Origin: Saussurea involucrata
Taxonomy: Eukaryota; Streptophyta; Magnoliopsida; Asterales; Asteraceae
Assembly (NCBI GenBank): GCA_033807775.1
Contig: CM066325.1
Coordinates: 17,417,301-17,481,300 of the forward strand
Length of the DNA stretch: 64,000 nucleotides
Direction of reading: 5' to 3'
Shown here in pieces: positions 9,870-20,968 of this stretch. The stretch's first letter is position 1. Every line of letters starts with the position of its first letter. The notes under the pieces are model-generated. The model saw only the letters and a program-made list of their open reading frames with translations, made no database searches and was not told the origin of the DNA. Position numbers and translations under genes: made by a program.

Positions 9870-10615
9870 TCGTATATAGCTACCAAATGACATTTGGTCT
9901 AACGGTATTCAGACCTTAAACTTTTTAAAAAACCATAGGTACAATACTCACTAAGAATAAAGAGAATGTGTAAAATGATTTGTTTATATATATATATTAA
10001 AATAAAGCAAACGCATGTTGCTATCTTATCTGCGTACGTAAGACATCTTCAAACACATTGTTGTCTTACAAGTTACAAGTCATTCAAAACAAGGAATTTC
10101 TTAGAAGTTTTTTTATAGTTTAATTATAAGTCAATGCTTGAATTTTATTTGGAAATTTTGAATTTCTATGCTCAATGTGGTCCCATATATGGGTGTTCTA
10201 AAAGACTTGTTATGACAGCCACCATGGCTCAAAGCTTGTGTTTCACGTCACGTTAAGTTTGTTGTCTGTTATGGCTTAAAAAGTAAGCTTTGTAACACAA
10301 TTTGAGTTTTCTTATCTTTTACTGTATTATTTTCTAGTTTTTTATATATAATATAATTTAAATTGTTTAATATCATTGACTAATTGAATAATAGTAGATA
10401 TCATTGACTAATTGAATAATAGTAGAAAAACATATGTTTATATATAAGTATAAATTCAACGTTCACAATGAGAAAATCTAATTATCTTTTCTTTTTTATT
10501 ACTAAATACTTTGTGTTTTTACTTTACTGGCTCTCCCGAACTCTATTTCTGTATTTTATCTTTTCTAATCTCGGTCCTCTCTCGAGGACTTCTCTCACAT
10601 CCCAACTCACGATAG
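9870..10615. other. Gene-free AT-rich stretch with a short tandem duplication
   Basis: No gene is seen. At about 10370-10426 a 29-bp block ('atcattgactaattgaataatagtag') occurs twice in tandem. Confidence 0.5.
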
Positions 10616-11029
10616 CTATCCAAGGGCGTTGCTATTCTTACCCTTGCATAATTCCTACCCCTACAACTTTTGTCCCCCACCGATCTCTCTCACAAACACA
10701 ATCTAATTTTAATATTTACATTTTACATTTCTATACTAATTAAATAAATTTATTTTATACGTTTTACTTTTCTAATTTTCATTTTATACCTTTATTATAT
10801 TAACACATAAAATCGTATATTAGCTAAAATACGTTAAAAAAATACGTTTTAATTTTAACAAATTACACCATTATAATCGTCTCTTCGATACGTTCGAAAT
10901 GAGCCCAATATTGAATTTTTTTGATTTAATTATTTTATTATATATCATATATACTACATAAAAATATTTTTTATATTTACAATTCATACTCTTATAGTTA
11001 ATTATTTAATTTACGATACATTTTTTATA

Positions 11030-11350
11030 TGTTGTTTTTTCTCACCTTTGGGTCGGTTTGGCTTGGGGTTAACCCGTTATCAACCCAATATATGCGGGTT
11101 GGTGAAAATAGTATCGATTATACATCGGGTTGGCTCGGTTTGAGTTTTTTGCCTCGGGTTGGGTTGGGTTGGTCGAAAATTTAACCGAACAAACGAACGA
11201 ACACGAACGATGAACGAACGAGATTTTTTGTGTTCATGTTCGTTTGTTAAGAATTTTTGTTTGTTCGTGTTCGTTTATGTTCGTTCATTAAGAGTTAAAC
11301 GAACGAACTTAAATGAACATAAACGAACGTAAACGAACGAAAGTACCTTA
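11030..11350. repeat. GGTTGG and CGAACGAAC low-complexity block
   Basis: 'gggttggctcgg' repeats are followed by alternating 'cgaacgaacacgaacg' and 'gttcgtgttcgttt' runs that are mutually complementary and can fold. This resembles the simple-sequence interior of hAT-type elements such as 20142-20778. No boundaries were resolved. Confidence 0.5.
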
Positions 11351-11733
11351 ACAAAATGAAAAACCGGGTTAACTTAGGACGAAATACTTCTAAAATAACG
11401 ATTTGTTTTTTCAAAATCAAAATCGACATACATTTGTTTTGGGGCAACACCGTCAACGATCACGGCGGTGGTAGTCGTTTGCTCAATTTAGGGGTACATT
11501 CCACATCTGCAAACACGAATTCAAAGTCAAGAAAAAAGAATAACAAAATTTGCAGTAATCAAGTATCGAAAAACAGTTTGCTGATCGATTGAGGAAGATA
11601 AAAGGAGTTTTACCCATTGCAGCTGCGATATGAATTCACTGAAGCTTGATTGAATGTGTGTTTGCGACAAACCAAACAAAATGTGTGTTTGATTGAATTC
11701 ACTGAAGCTTGATGGTGTTTTTGAGGATGAACA

Positions 11734-11870
11734 TAGGGGTGCTCAAAAACCCGACCAACCCGACCAAATATGCAAATTGAGAAAAGCAGTTGATGGCGAT
11801 ATGTTTAAGATTTAAGAAATATGTGTCGAAATGCCTTCAACCCGATCAACCTAACCCGTGAGTACCCCTA
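11734..11870. mobile_element. Small hAT-type MITE
   Basis: 137 bp with termini TAGGGGTGCTC and GAGTACCCCTA, an Ac-like hAT TIR. The flanks GATGAACA (11726-11733) and GACGAACT (11871-11878) match at 6 of 8 bases, consistent with an aged 8-bp TSD. Confidence 0.65.
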
Positions 11871-11879
11871 GACGAACTA

Positions 11880-12255
11880 ATTATAATGGTATAAAGTGTA
11901 ACCGTAAATGGAATAATTTTAAAGGTATATAATAGATAAATATAGATAAGAGCGTAAAATGTACAAATTAAAAAAAATCTCGATACGTCATTCTTGAAAA
12001 TGAATAATGTAAAGGATATAAAAGAAATTAATTCGTAAATGTTCATGATATTTAATAATAGGATTAAATCCAAAGGGCCACGATTACAATGGTGTAAAGT
12101 AAAAAAAGAAATGTATTTTTTAATGCATTCTTGTTCATATACGATTATTTATGTTAATATGATAAGAGTGTAAAATAAAAAATGAAAAAGTAAGAAATTA
12201 AAAGTAAATTAAATAACTAATTTCTAAAGGATATAAAATGTAACTCGGTGCTTTG
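11880..12255 (-). repeat. Extra copies of the 10.6/14.5-kb TIR arm
   Basis: Two stretches, about 11880-12010 and 12080-12255, contain the arm phrases 'ataatggtgtaaagt', 'atataaaatgtaac' and 'agagtgtaaaat' in the orientation of the right arm. They suggest a second, partial element of the same family nested here or an internal duplication. Confidence 0.5.
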
Positions 12256-13305
12256 TATAATTGGGGACGTGAAAGCTTAGTAGTTGTGAGACATGTACGT
12301 ACAAAAGTCATACGACTTAAATTTCAACATTAAGCGTCGTTTCATGCTTGTATATAGTATATACTAGCAGTCTACCCGCGCTATGCAGCGCGGGTGAATC
12401 ACAATTATGAAACCAATAACTCAACGATCGACCGTGTTTCTTATTTCATTCTATTTTCCTTCGCTCTTGATTCCAATTTTATAGGGCTATATAGCTTAAT
12501 GGCGAATCAACTAATATAATAAGATATGGTTTATTAACAACATATCTAGGGGATAATTGTTAGAGTGTGCTTTTGTCAAAAAAAAAAAATTGTTAGAGTG
12601 TGCAAGTTATGTACATTCAACATTGCGTAAAATGTATCATAATTTCTTACATAAAGGAACAAAACGTAGACGGATTTGGAGGAAGACAAAAAAGTAACAT
12701 ATGGATATATATTAAGATTGTTATAAACAAAATTTTGTAGGTGGTGTTTTGCTTATCTTCATCTTCAAACTTGTCCAAATTTTCTTCATATATAGTTGCT
12801 CCTTCACATAACAGAACATCTATACATTAATCGTTTTTTGGACAACCTTTTAATTATATCTAAAAACATCACGTCCTTCCCAGTTTCGTCATTTGTCTAT
12901 TGTTATCAACTTCATCAAAAACAATATTCAAATTTCTTCACATGTATGAATAAAATTAACAATTAAAGCTCGCACACATTTAAAATTGTTTACATTGTGA
13001 AATTTATAGCTAAATTGCAAAACTCACAATTAAAGCTTACAGCTTATTCTGTCAAAAGATTGGATAAGAGCTTGTAAAGATAATAAACCCAGTCCATAGG
13101 AAATGAACTCCTAAGCCAAGATCAAACACAAAACACGCAACAAATAGAAAAGAATTCTTTCAAAAAGAATTATTTCATTAATATGAAAATATTTTATTCC
13201 AATCAATCAACATGTGTATGTAGAAATTCACTAGTAATTACATCAGATACTAAAATCTAGTTCCACAAAACCTAATTTCAAAATGAAATGAAAATTCAGA
13301 ACTCT

Positions 13306-13611
13306 CTAAGCGGTAGTAAACTTAGTCAAAACATGTTTAGCCAATTCACCAGGAAGAACATGCCTCGCTGCAGTCTGGATCTTCTTGAGAAAGCTTCTCG
13401 AAAATGTCGTTGATGAACAAGTTCACGGTCCCCATCGCCGCAGATGCTTCTTCTTTTTGTCTCGGTCGTGGCTTTCTCTACCGGAGCTTTCTCCACGACT
13501 ATTTTTTTTCCGGCTGCCACCGTTAGTGTGATCGCTACAATCGATGGAAATGGAGAATCGAGATATGCGTAAGAAAGGGGAAGCAAATGGTTTTCGAAGT
13601 TGTAGTTTCAA
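13306..13611 (-). pseudogene. Histone H2B pseudogene captured by Helitron
   Basis: Three blocks of H2B are recognisable on the minus strand. They are a lysine-rich tail (AGKKIVVEKAPVEKATTETK), the helix block NLFINDIFEKLSQ, and, in another frame, the C-terminus IQTAARHVLPGELAKHV followed by LTKFTTA and stop (13306-13308). In H2B these blocks are separated by the histone-fold centre and by a short SEGTKA-type segment. Both are deleted here and the frame shifts between blocks two and three. No nucleosome-competent protein can result. A CCAAT box (complement at about 13657-13661) and a TTATATAAAC TATA box (about 13628-13637) sit upstream, suggesting that a promoter was captured with the gene. 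Identity rests on conserved H2B motifs; exact residue numbering is approximate. Confidence 0.75.
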
Positions 13612-13624
13612 TTTTGGGGGGTTA

Positions 13625-13662
13625 TGTTTATATAAGCTATAGAGGACTAATCTGATTGGTTA
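13625..13662 (-). promoter_or_regulatory. TATA and CCAAT boxes of captured H2B gene
   Basis: On the minus strand CCAATC (near 13660) is followed by CTTATATAAACAT (near 13635), about 25-45 bp upstream of the first in-frame ATGs (13611 and 13586). Spacing is as expected for a plant histone promoter. Confidence 0.5.
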
Positions 13663-14519
13663 GCATTCTTATACATGGATCATGATCTCTGGCCATTGGT
13701 TTTCATGATGCGATTTGAAAAAACTCAAATCCCTTGGTGGTAGAGTATTAGTTTGGTTCTTCTAGAAAAAGAGACATTTTTTAGGAGAAAAAGTATGTTT
13801 GCTGAAAGAAATTTTGACTCTTTCCAAAACGGTGGTGGGATGATGGAGGTTAGGTAACCTATGCATAAAAAATTGAAACTCTTTTACATTTGGTAGACAA
13901 AAGGATAAAAGGAAAGAACCATTTTAGGAATAAAAGCTCAATAAAGAAGGAAGACTTTCTTAGAGGAAAAAAGAGTCTCAAAACTTCCTTAAACATAGTG
14001 TCGGATAAGTGTTGAGAGGTACACATAATGCATAAACAACTTGTACATTGTGCTTTAAGAGTAGTGATTAAGAGATTTTCAGATTTCATGCATTAAATAG
14101 TTGTACACCATGCATGAAAATTTGTCTTTTAAGAGTTTTGACCAAAACCAATATTAAGGTAGTAATAGATATATGTTAAAAACTACGTTTTATGTAGTAT
14201 ATATGATATATAATTATATAATTAAATAAAAAAAATATTCAATGTTAGGTTCATTTCGAAGGTATCGACGAGACGAATATAATGGTGTAACTTGTTAAAA
14301 TTAAAAAGTATTTTTTGAACGTATTTTAGTTAGTATATGATTATATGTGTTAATATAATGAAAGTGTAAAATGAAAAATAAAAAACTAAAAGATATAAAG
14401 TAAAAAAATTAATTAAGTACAGGAGTGTAAAATGTAACATTTAAATAAAAAATTAAAGTGTGTGAGAGAGGGGTATACAAAATGTGGCAGGAGGTATACT
14501 TAGAATACCCCCTATCCAA

Positions 14520-14831
14520 AATGAAAAAGATCAAATATTTTTCTTAATAAACCCAAAAAAAATTGAGCATTATAGATAATATTTAGGTTACTGAAGATGC
14601 TTGAAAGGCGAACGATGATGTTTGATGCGCCTTGGGTTTTTCAAGTATAATTTTTTGACATTAATTTGACGTAAATATTGAGAAGTATTTTGAAAAATAA
14701 AACATACTTTAACACAAATTAATGAACATTTGAGCATATGTGACATCGTTAAGCAAAAAAAACTCAAATTTCCCTGCCATATGTAATTCCGATGTTGTAT
14801 TTATCTGCTATAACTTTTTTATATAAAAAAC
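14520..14831. other. Gene-free AT-rich spacer
   Basis: Nothing recognisable between the TIR element and the foldback element. Confidence 0.5.
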
Positions 14832-15163
14832 AGAGTAAGTTACGTTTTTAGTCCCTTTGGTTTGTTGAAAATTTCTAATTTCGTCTTTATAGTTTTGAAA
14901 TTACAATTTTCATCCCAATGGTTTATAATTCATTATTTTTTTTCGTCCTTATGATTTAAATTGTATTTCTTATTTAATCCCTATGGTTTACAATCGATTT
15001 CTATTTTAGTCCTTCATATTTAAAAGTAGTGTTTTGGCCTTAGGGATGAAAATAGAAATGAATTGAAAACCATAGAGACTAAAACCGAAATTTTGAAACC
15101 ACAAGGACGAAATCCACATATTTTAACAAATCACGGGGACGAAAAATGTAATTTACTCTAAAA
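14832..15163. mobile_element. Foldback element ('gtccctatggttt' family)
   Basis: About 330 bp forming one large imperfect palindrome. The left arm starts AGAGTAAGTTACGTTTTTAG and the right arm ends with its near complement, AATGTAATTTACTCT. Both arms consist of repeated 'agtccctatggttt' phrases. It is non-coding and typical of MULE/foldback MITEs common in eudicots. Confidence 0.7.
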
Positions 15164-15690
15164 AATATTATTATTAAACTCCTGAAAATAACCTACAGGG
15201 GTATTTAAATTATTGGGAAATTAATTAAAATGCCCCAAGTTTGACCGTTGACTTACTAAAATGCCCAAAATCTCTCCAATTTCACGAAAATACCCAAAAG
15301 AATCCGTGAAATGGTGCGTGATCACGGACTCCTTTTGTGAATTGGATTTTTGTCGATAAAATTGATTATTGGTCCGTGAATGATTGAATTTTATTTCCGT
15401 GAATTGGTTTGAGTTTGGTTCATGGATTTTTTGAAAGATGCCCAAAAAGTGGTAATAATTTAATTTAAAATTTTAATTTTTTGTGGTCAAGGACTTTTTC
15501 TGTGAGAAATGTCTTCACCCACGAGAAAATGACTATTGAATTTGTCTAACTTTTTTGGTATAACTATTTAAACATCATTTTACTAGTTTGAAATTGTCAA
15601 ACGTCTTTATATTAGGTATTCATTAAAGTCTTCACGTTTGGTTGAGATGGACCTTACAATAATCATTTAATTCACATGTAAATATTTATC
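15164..15690. other. Spacer with a MULE-like end
   Basis: At about 15218 a GGGAAATTAATTAAAATGCCCC sequence resembles the termini of the elements ending at 5674 and starting at 55944. A matching opposite end was not found, so only a fragment is claimed. The rest holds no gene. Confidence 0.35.
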
Positions 15691-15706
15691 ATATTATATA
15701 AATGAG

Positions 15707-15987
15707 ATCAAAGAGGGTTTAGCTCAGTGGATAGGTAACATCCTGGGGGGTTACGGTGTGAAAGCCGTACTACCCGGGTTCGATTCCCAGCAGCGACACC
15801 TTCGACGATATCCAGCCTCTGGGTCTGGTCCTTCGGGGCCGGTTCGGGTGGTCCATAGGGCCCCTATACCTAGCCGGTCGGGTTCAACCATAGGTTGGGC
15901 CGGGTCGCAGCGGATTAGTGGGTTGCCCGTTATGGAGCCCGATACCGCTGGAGCGTGTGTGGGTTTATCTTGCCGTTCAAAAAAAAA
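15707..15987 (+). mobile_element. tRNA-derived SINE with 16-bp TSD
   Basis: A tRNA-related head carries a Pol III A box TAGCTCAGTGG (about 15719-15729) and B box GGTTCGATTCC (about 15777-15787), followed by a GC-rich body and an A-tail. It is flanked by perfect 16-bp duplications ATATTATATAAATGAG at 15691-15706 and 15988-16003. Perfect TSDs suggest a fairly recent LINE-mediated insertion. The head has long insertions between the boxes compared with a tRNA and would not fold into a canonical cloverleaf, so it is not called as a tRNA gene. Confidence 0.9.
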
Positions 15988-16003
15988 ATATTATATAAAT
16001 GAG

Positions 16004-16667
16004 GGAGCGTTTGATTCATTTCAAGAAATGAAAATAAAAATGAGAATGAAAATGCAGGAGAATGTGAATAGAAATGAACATTGCATTGATTTTGTTTGGT
16101 TAAACCAATATAATTAATAAAAAAAATGTTTTAAATGATATTTTTAATAAAAATATGTGATGTCCAACATGAAAATAAAAAATATTGTCCATTCAATATC
16201 GAGAAATGAAGAGACGTATGCGAAAAAGATGACTGAGTGGGAATAAGATTTTCATCCCCCACAATTTGGCCAGAAATAAAAATTAATAGGTTTGAGATAA
16301 CTGACCCATTATATTACAAGTACATGCCCACAGTTGTTCTAAGCACACCCTCAAACTTTGAAAAGATATATTTTATACAAACATCACCAATATTCATGCA
16401 ACCAACTCAAAGTCACACGTATCAAAGGACCAATGAATCAAATGAACAACGGCCTTGCCAAAAATATACATTTCGGTATTCTTGTATTTGTGTTTTTCGT
16501 TGGGTGTTACGTTGTTTGGTAGAAAAATAGATTTTGTTTTTGATATATATAAATCAGTTACATCTATGGTTTGTCGATTTAAATCTGGTCATTCGTATTT
16601 TGATATAAGAAAAGGTTTAAAGTAAGAACGACTTTATCACTTTACTAAAAAAGGTGTTAACCAATTA
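16004..16667. other. Gene-free spacer
   Basis: Contains a 'gaaatgaaaataaaaatgagaatgaaaatg' low-complexity run near 16024, probably MITE debris. No coding signal is seen. Confidence 0.45.
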
Positions 16668-17262
16668 TCTATACTACATATATAAGCATATACACCTAAA
16701 GTCTTAAACACAACCCTTCATGCATGATGTACAAGACTTTAAAGCAATAAATTCAAAAAACTCTTAAGTACAAATTGTGAAACATAAGATACAAGTGTTT
16801 GATGCAAAGAAATTTAGAACTGGTCCAATAAGAGGTACACGACTCAGCCCATACCCCCAACAAACCCATACCTCCTACCAGCCTATACCTCCAACCTTTT
16901 TTCTGAAATGGACAACCAGAAACGTATGGCTTCCTTCCACCTGCTACTTACTTTTTTACCTCTCCTTCTACATCTTTACGTCTCAGCCATATCGATAGTA
17001 CACTCCTACCTGCATATAAACAACATGAGACGAAGAAAGAGTGAGACCACCGATCCAAGTGGGAGGGTTTTACAAATCAATTTCAACCCAGGTACTCCTT
17101 TGTCTCGAATTCACTCTCAGCTCTAGGGTTTCATCAATTTCCCTTCTATTTAGTATGTTTCGTTGGATTTGAAGGTTTACGTTGAAGTTTTTTTTTTGCA
17201 ATTGGAGGTATGTTAACTTTGGCAAGTTTTGCTAAATGTTATCTGGCCTTAATTTTCTGCAG

Positions 17263-17520
17263 TCATCTTCATGAGTTTTTGGGCTGAGGTGCACTACAAT
17301 TCAATTTATCCTGAAGGAGGTAAGTTATATGATCTACATCTATAATGCTACCTATTCACATCGAACAAATATTAGATCACCTCAATTTGTGGAAGCAAAC
17401 ATTCTCAAATGTCCTATATAACAAAATGGATTCTATTGATGAATATAATTATTTTGTTAAACAGAGCTGTCGACCATGGAGCAGAGGAATAAGAAAAAGT
17501 GGTGGATGCTTGGGAGTTGA
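17263..17520 (+). pseudogene. OTU-type deubiquitinase, last two exons (captured)
   Basis: Exon 17263-17319 (after TTCTGCAG, before GTAAGT) encodes IFMSFWAEVHYNSIYPEG, which includes the catalytic-His-region motif WAEVHYNSIY of plant OTU cysteine proteases (OTU9-12 type). Exon 17465-17520 (after ACAG) continues in phase as ELSTMEQRNKKKWWMLGS and stop, a basic/WW tail like those of the same family. Such enzymes remove ubiquitin from substrates. The exons with the catalytic Asp and Cys are not present, so no active enzyme is possible. Clean splice sites and phase agreement across the 145-bp intron indicate genomic (unspliced) capture by the Helitron. Identification is by remembered motifs. Confidence 0.6.
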
Positions 17521-17531
17521 ATGGGAGGCTG

Positions 17532-17832
17532 TAATAGGTGAACAACTTGCTTATCTTCCAGCTTCATTTGCCTTCTTGTACTGTAATAGGTGAACAACTT
17601 GCTTATATAAGAGCTTTACGATCAATAACATTCAACATCATCACTTATTTAGCAACCAAAAAATGAATTTGACCCAACCAGGAATTGTCCAAGTGAAAAG
17701 AAAGTAGTATTTGAAAGCTTCCCCATAACAAATGTATGTTCACAGAAAATGAATTTGACCCAACCAGGAATTGTCCAAGTGAAAAGAAAGTAGTATTTGA
17801 AAGCTACCCCATAACAAATGTGTGTTCACAGA
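17532..17832 (+). repeat. Two tandem duplications inside Helitron
   Basis: 'gtaataggtgaacaacttgc' occurs at about 17532 and 17583 (51-bp period). An ~86-bp block starting 'aatgaatttgacccaacc' is repeated at about 17661 and 17746 with few differences. Confidence 0.8.
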
Positions 17833-18487
17833 AAAATGAACCTAATTCAAGGCAGAAATAAACTGAAAATGTTGACATCATCCTTGATGAATCAAAATGT
17901 GATGAAAACTGAAAATGACACTAATTTCTTGCTAATCAACCATCATTTGTAATTTCCATTTCATTCAAACTAGGCTTTTATAATTTCATAATTTTAGTGG
18001 CTTGTGAGAAGTGTCATTTTTGGTGAGAAGTGTGAAAAGTTATTTTAAATGGGAATTGATCCGGTTCTTGCTTTTCTCACCATAACTTTCATTCTCACGC
18101 ACCCAACCCTATATGTAAAATGACATATGATAATGTAGCTTGTAGCGAATTATAATCAATATACAGATATAAGATCTCTGTTTCTTGCGAGGGGATAATA
18201 TATCTATTTATTTTCGTAAATGAAGAAGATAAGTGAGAGCTTATTGACTGCATCTTCTAAGAAGGGCTTGAAATAAAAATTGCTACAACCTCGATAGTTC
18301 ATCATTGTTATACTACAAGATCTGTTTATGTTTATTTCTTATGTAAAATATGCAAGCCTATTTGTGTGTTATTTTCCTTAGCATTTCATAGTTTCTTTGA
18401 CTGGAATGCATATTGTTTACTTTTTGTGTTGGTCTTTATTTAGCATTTCGTTTTTTATGTGGAATTTCCATTTCTTATTTATTGCAG

Positions 18488-18579
18488 AAAGTATAAAAAG
18501 ATAACAAAACCAAAGCCATGGAAGCATCGTGAACCAATTACAACAGTGCATCTTAAGCAAATGCATGGTGACCAAAAAG
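18488..18579 (+). pseudogene. UBTD/DC-UbP-like ubiquitin-domain protein exon (captured)
   Basis: A 92-bp exon bounded by ATTGCAG and GTGATT encodes KYKKITKPKPWKHREPITT followed by VHLKQMHGDQK. The core KPKPWKHxEPIT..QLxQM is the start of the conserved N-terminal domain of plant ubiquitin domain-containing proteins of the UBTD/DC-UbP type, where it is normally followed by an EFWDTAPHYGG-like stretch. That next exon was not found within the Helitron, so only one exon appears to be captured. The match is short and from memory, so treat it as probable. Confidence 0.5.
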
Positions 18580-20141
18580 GTGATTTTTGCTTAAAATGTC
18601 ACCTCTTTGCCTTTATGCATTCCTACTACTTTTTAACTGATAAGGTTTTTTGGTTGGAGAGGGATCTTTGCTTTTGCTTTTGCTGTTTGTGTCGTTCTTG
18701 TTGTTTTTATGTAAGTTGTATCGGCAAATTGTAACATATCCTTGGCCATATTTTAATAAGAGGTAGATAATATATTATAGATGGGGTTCTCTTCATTTCA
18801 AGTTCGACATAAGCCAATAATCGTTGTCCGTCCATAGGACGACACTTTGGCCAAATTGGCTTTCATTTACTGATTTGGTCCTTTGGTATCAAGCCTGTGC
18901 TTATGATTTGGTCCTCTGCTTTCATTTACTCATTTACTGCTTGTTTTTTTCCTGTTGAATTCTACCTTGGTTGTGCTTGATGGATAATGAGTGTTGGATG
19001 ATGTTACAAATATATGATTATACCATTTTATTGTAAAGGTATTTACACAGATTAGTTTTGCTTTTTGGTTGTACTAGATCGGGAGTTTTGAAGATGGTCA
19101 AGGCTCTTTCTATAACGGTCAAATCAAAATCATTCTTGAAGGTCTTCGTTGAATCGCTGCCAACTTTTAGCTGTTAGTATGTGGTTTAACATTCTTTAGA
19201 TGTTGTCCTAATTCTTACACATTGAATATGTTGGTCTTGATCAGATCTGAATAAGCATGTTCTTGCTTCTGGTTTATTTTAGGATACATGTGTTCATTTA
19301 TATATATTCCTCATTCACTTATATTGGTTGTTGGTACGAGGTTTAGTATTCAATGGATGCTATCCTTTGGTTCAGATTGTATGTCCAAGGTTTGATCAAC
19401 CGTGGATGGTGAGAAAGAAGATTTTGGTTATTTTTTGTTATTTTTTTGACATCAGTAGCTGCAAGTGGTATAAGGTTGGTTTCCTTTTATTATTTTTACA
19501 CCATAATGATCGGAAGTTATTTGTACTTAATGGATATGGGATTGCCACTTGATGAAAATTGAGGGGTGTTAAAAAAACAACCGAGAAACCAAGCTGAACT
19601 GTTCGATTTGAACCGAGTAAACCAAAAAATATGAAAACCAAAAAAACCCGGGTATTCAAGGTTTGGTATGGGTTTGAATTAGGTACCCACGGGTGATCTT
19701 TTATGTGTACAAGTTTTTAAACTTTGATCAAAAAGGTTGATTATCGGCAATTGTGACCGGCCTATATGGAACCCACCCCTAGGAACCACAACGTAGGAAA
19801 CATTTTAAAGTTGACTGAGCGCTTGAGGCTAGCGGAATGATTCAAGTCCATCTCTTGCATGATTTGAACTAGAACATGTTGTGTATTTGAGAAAAAAGTA
19901 ATTCAACCCTTTTGTCAAACTCGAGAGTTTTTTATTTTTCATTTTGCGATAAAATTTCACACTTTTCTCACCCGTGCATTGCACGGGTACACTGCTAGTA
20001 TATATATACACACACACACGAAGGATCATGTAAGAAGTTGAAATTTACATGAGAAGTGTGAGAAATGGATTTGAACTGTTGATCAATTTTAATCAAATGT
20101 CCTCTCATGAATTGCACCTAATAAGAGAATTGATGTGGTGA

Positions 20142-20778
20142 TAGGGATGAGCATCGAGGACCGTTTTCCCGAATCGAACCGGGACCGAACCGGTACCGGA
20201 CCGAACCCGAACCGGTACCATATATTCGGTCCGGTATTCGGTTCCAAACATTTCTCAAAATCGGTATTCGGTATTTCGGTATTCGGTACCGGGATTTTCC
20301 CGAAAAAACCGAAACCGAACCGAAATTTTTAAAAGCAAAGTTTTTTTAAAATTTTTAATTATGCATATCATCTCCTAACTAAAGTTTATCTTGATTGTTG
20401 TTAACATTAATTATTATTGTTTCTAGTTGTATATATAGAGATTGAAGAGTTGATAACGAGCAAAATGGAAAAATGAAAATCGTAAAAAAATACCGAAGAT
20501 TGTTGAACTTTTGTTTGGTTTTGAACTTTTTGATTGTTTTTGATTGGTTTTGAAACACATTTGAAACATTATGAAGGCATTTTGGTTTGCGATTGGTTTT
20601 GATACACATTTGATACATTTTAAAGTTTTCGGTCCTAAGTGGTCCTAGTACCGATTTTCCCGTCCCGAAACTGAAACCGAACCGGTACATACGGTTCGGT
20701 TTTCGGTACCAATTTTTAGTCCCAAAAAAATTCGGTACCAACCGGTTCGGTACCGGTCCGGTCCCGATCTCATCCCTA
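20142..20778. mobile_element. Non-autonomous hAT element 1
   Basis: 637 bp with Ac-like TIRs TAGGGATGAG/CTCATCCCTA and an exact 8-bp TSD TGTGGTGA (20134-20141 and 20779-20786). The ends are packed with 'ccgaaccggtacc' and 'tattcggt' simple repeats that pair with each other; the centre is AT-rich. No transposase is encoded. Confidence 0.88.
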
Positions 20779-20968
20779 TGTGGTGATGTGGTGCATCTCG
20801 GTGAGAAGTTAAGGTTAACGTGCGAGCGTGAGAAGTGGTTATCTACCGTTAGATGAGAAATGGATGCACATTAGGATAAGATGCACCAGATCAGTTTTCT
20901 TATAAGTTGCAATTCATGGGGGCACATTTGATTAAAAGTGGTTAACGCTTCAGATCCACTTCTCACGT

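Larger units (their letters stand above)
12364..14169 (-). mobile_element. Helitron (minus strand) carrying an H2B pseudogene
   Basis: The Helitron 3' terminus is on the minus strand at 12364: complement ...CCCGCGCT-ATGC-AGCGCGGG hairpin (12375-12394), then a 7-nt spacer and CTAG, next to a T. This is the CTRR-plus-hairpin signature of rolling-circle elements. The proposed 5' end at 14169 (complement TCTATTACTACC preceded by A) is a guess based on the TC start and A|T insertion preference. The element lacks a Rep/helicase gene, so it is non-autonomous, and it contains histone sequence with promoter. Confidence 0.6.
10624..14511. mobile_element. TIR DNA element with 8-bp TSD, split by later insertions
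   Basis: Inverted arms of about 330 bp lie at 10624-10990 and 14178-14511. Their tips are GGGCGTTGCTATTCTTACCC and (complement) GGGGTATTCTAAGTATACC. The element is flanked by CTATCCAA at 10616-10623 and 14512-14519. The arms share phrases such as 'acaccattata', 'cgttcgaaatga' and 'atatactacataaaa'. An 8-bp TSD fits hAT better than MULE. No transposase is visible; the interior is later insertions (hAT MITE 11734-11870, Helitron from 12364) and a further arm-like copy at 12080-12255. Confidence 0.7.
16668..19998 (+). mobile_element. Helitron (plus strand) with captured ubiquitin-system exons
   Basis: The 3' end has the hairpin CCCGTGC-ATT-GCACGGG (19971-19987), a short spacer and CTAG at 19995-19998, followed by T. 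The proposed 5' end at 16668 starts TCTATACTACATATATAAG after an A, matching the TC start and A|T insertion preference. Between them lie at least two unrelated sets of spliced host exons in the same orientation and no RepHel gene, so this is a non-autonomous, gene-carrying Helitron of 3.3 kb. The 3' end closely resembles that of the Helitron at 12364 (…CTGCTAG). Confidence 0.65.

Noticed and set aside
15715..15795. tRNA gene with A and B boxes
   Set aside because: The box spacing and flanks do not fold as a cloverleaf, and the block is part of a SINE with A-tail and 16-bp TSDs.
16908..17126. Small secreted-protein-like open frame with hydrophobic start
   Set aside because: Lies inside the Helitron with no homology I recognise; the hydrophobic stretch can arise from CT-rich DNA.
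18459..18734. 91-residue open frame
   Set aside because: Runs through an exon-intron boundary; only 18488-18579 resembles a protein family, and the rest is intron-like T-rich sequence.
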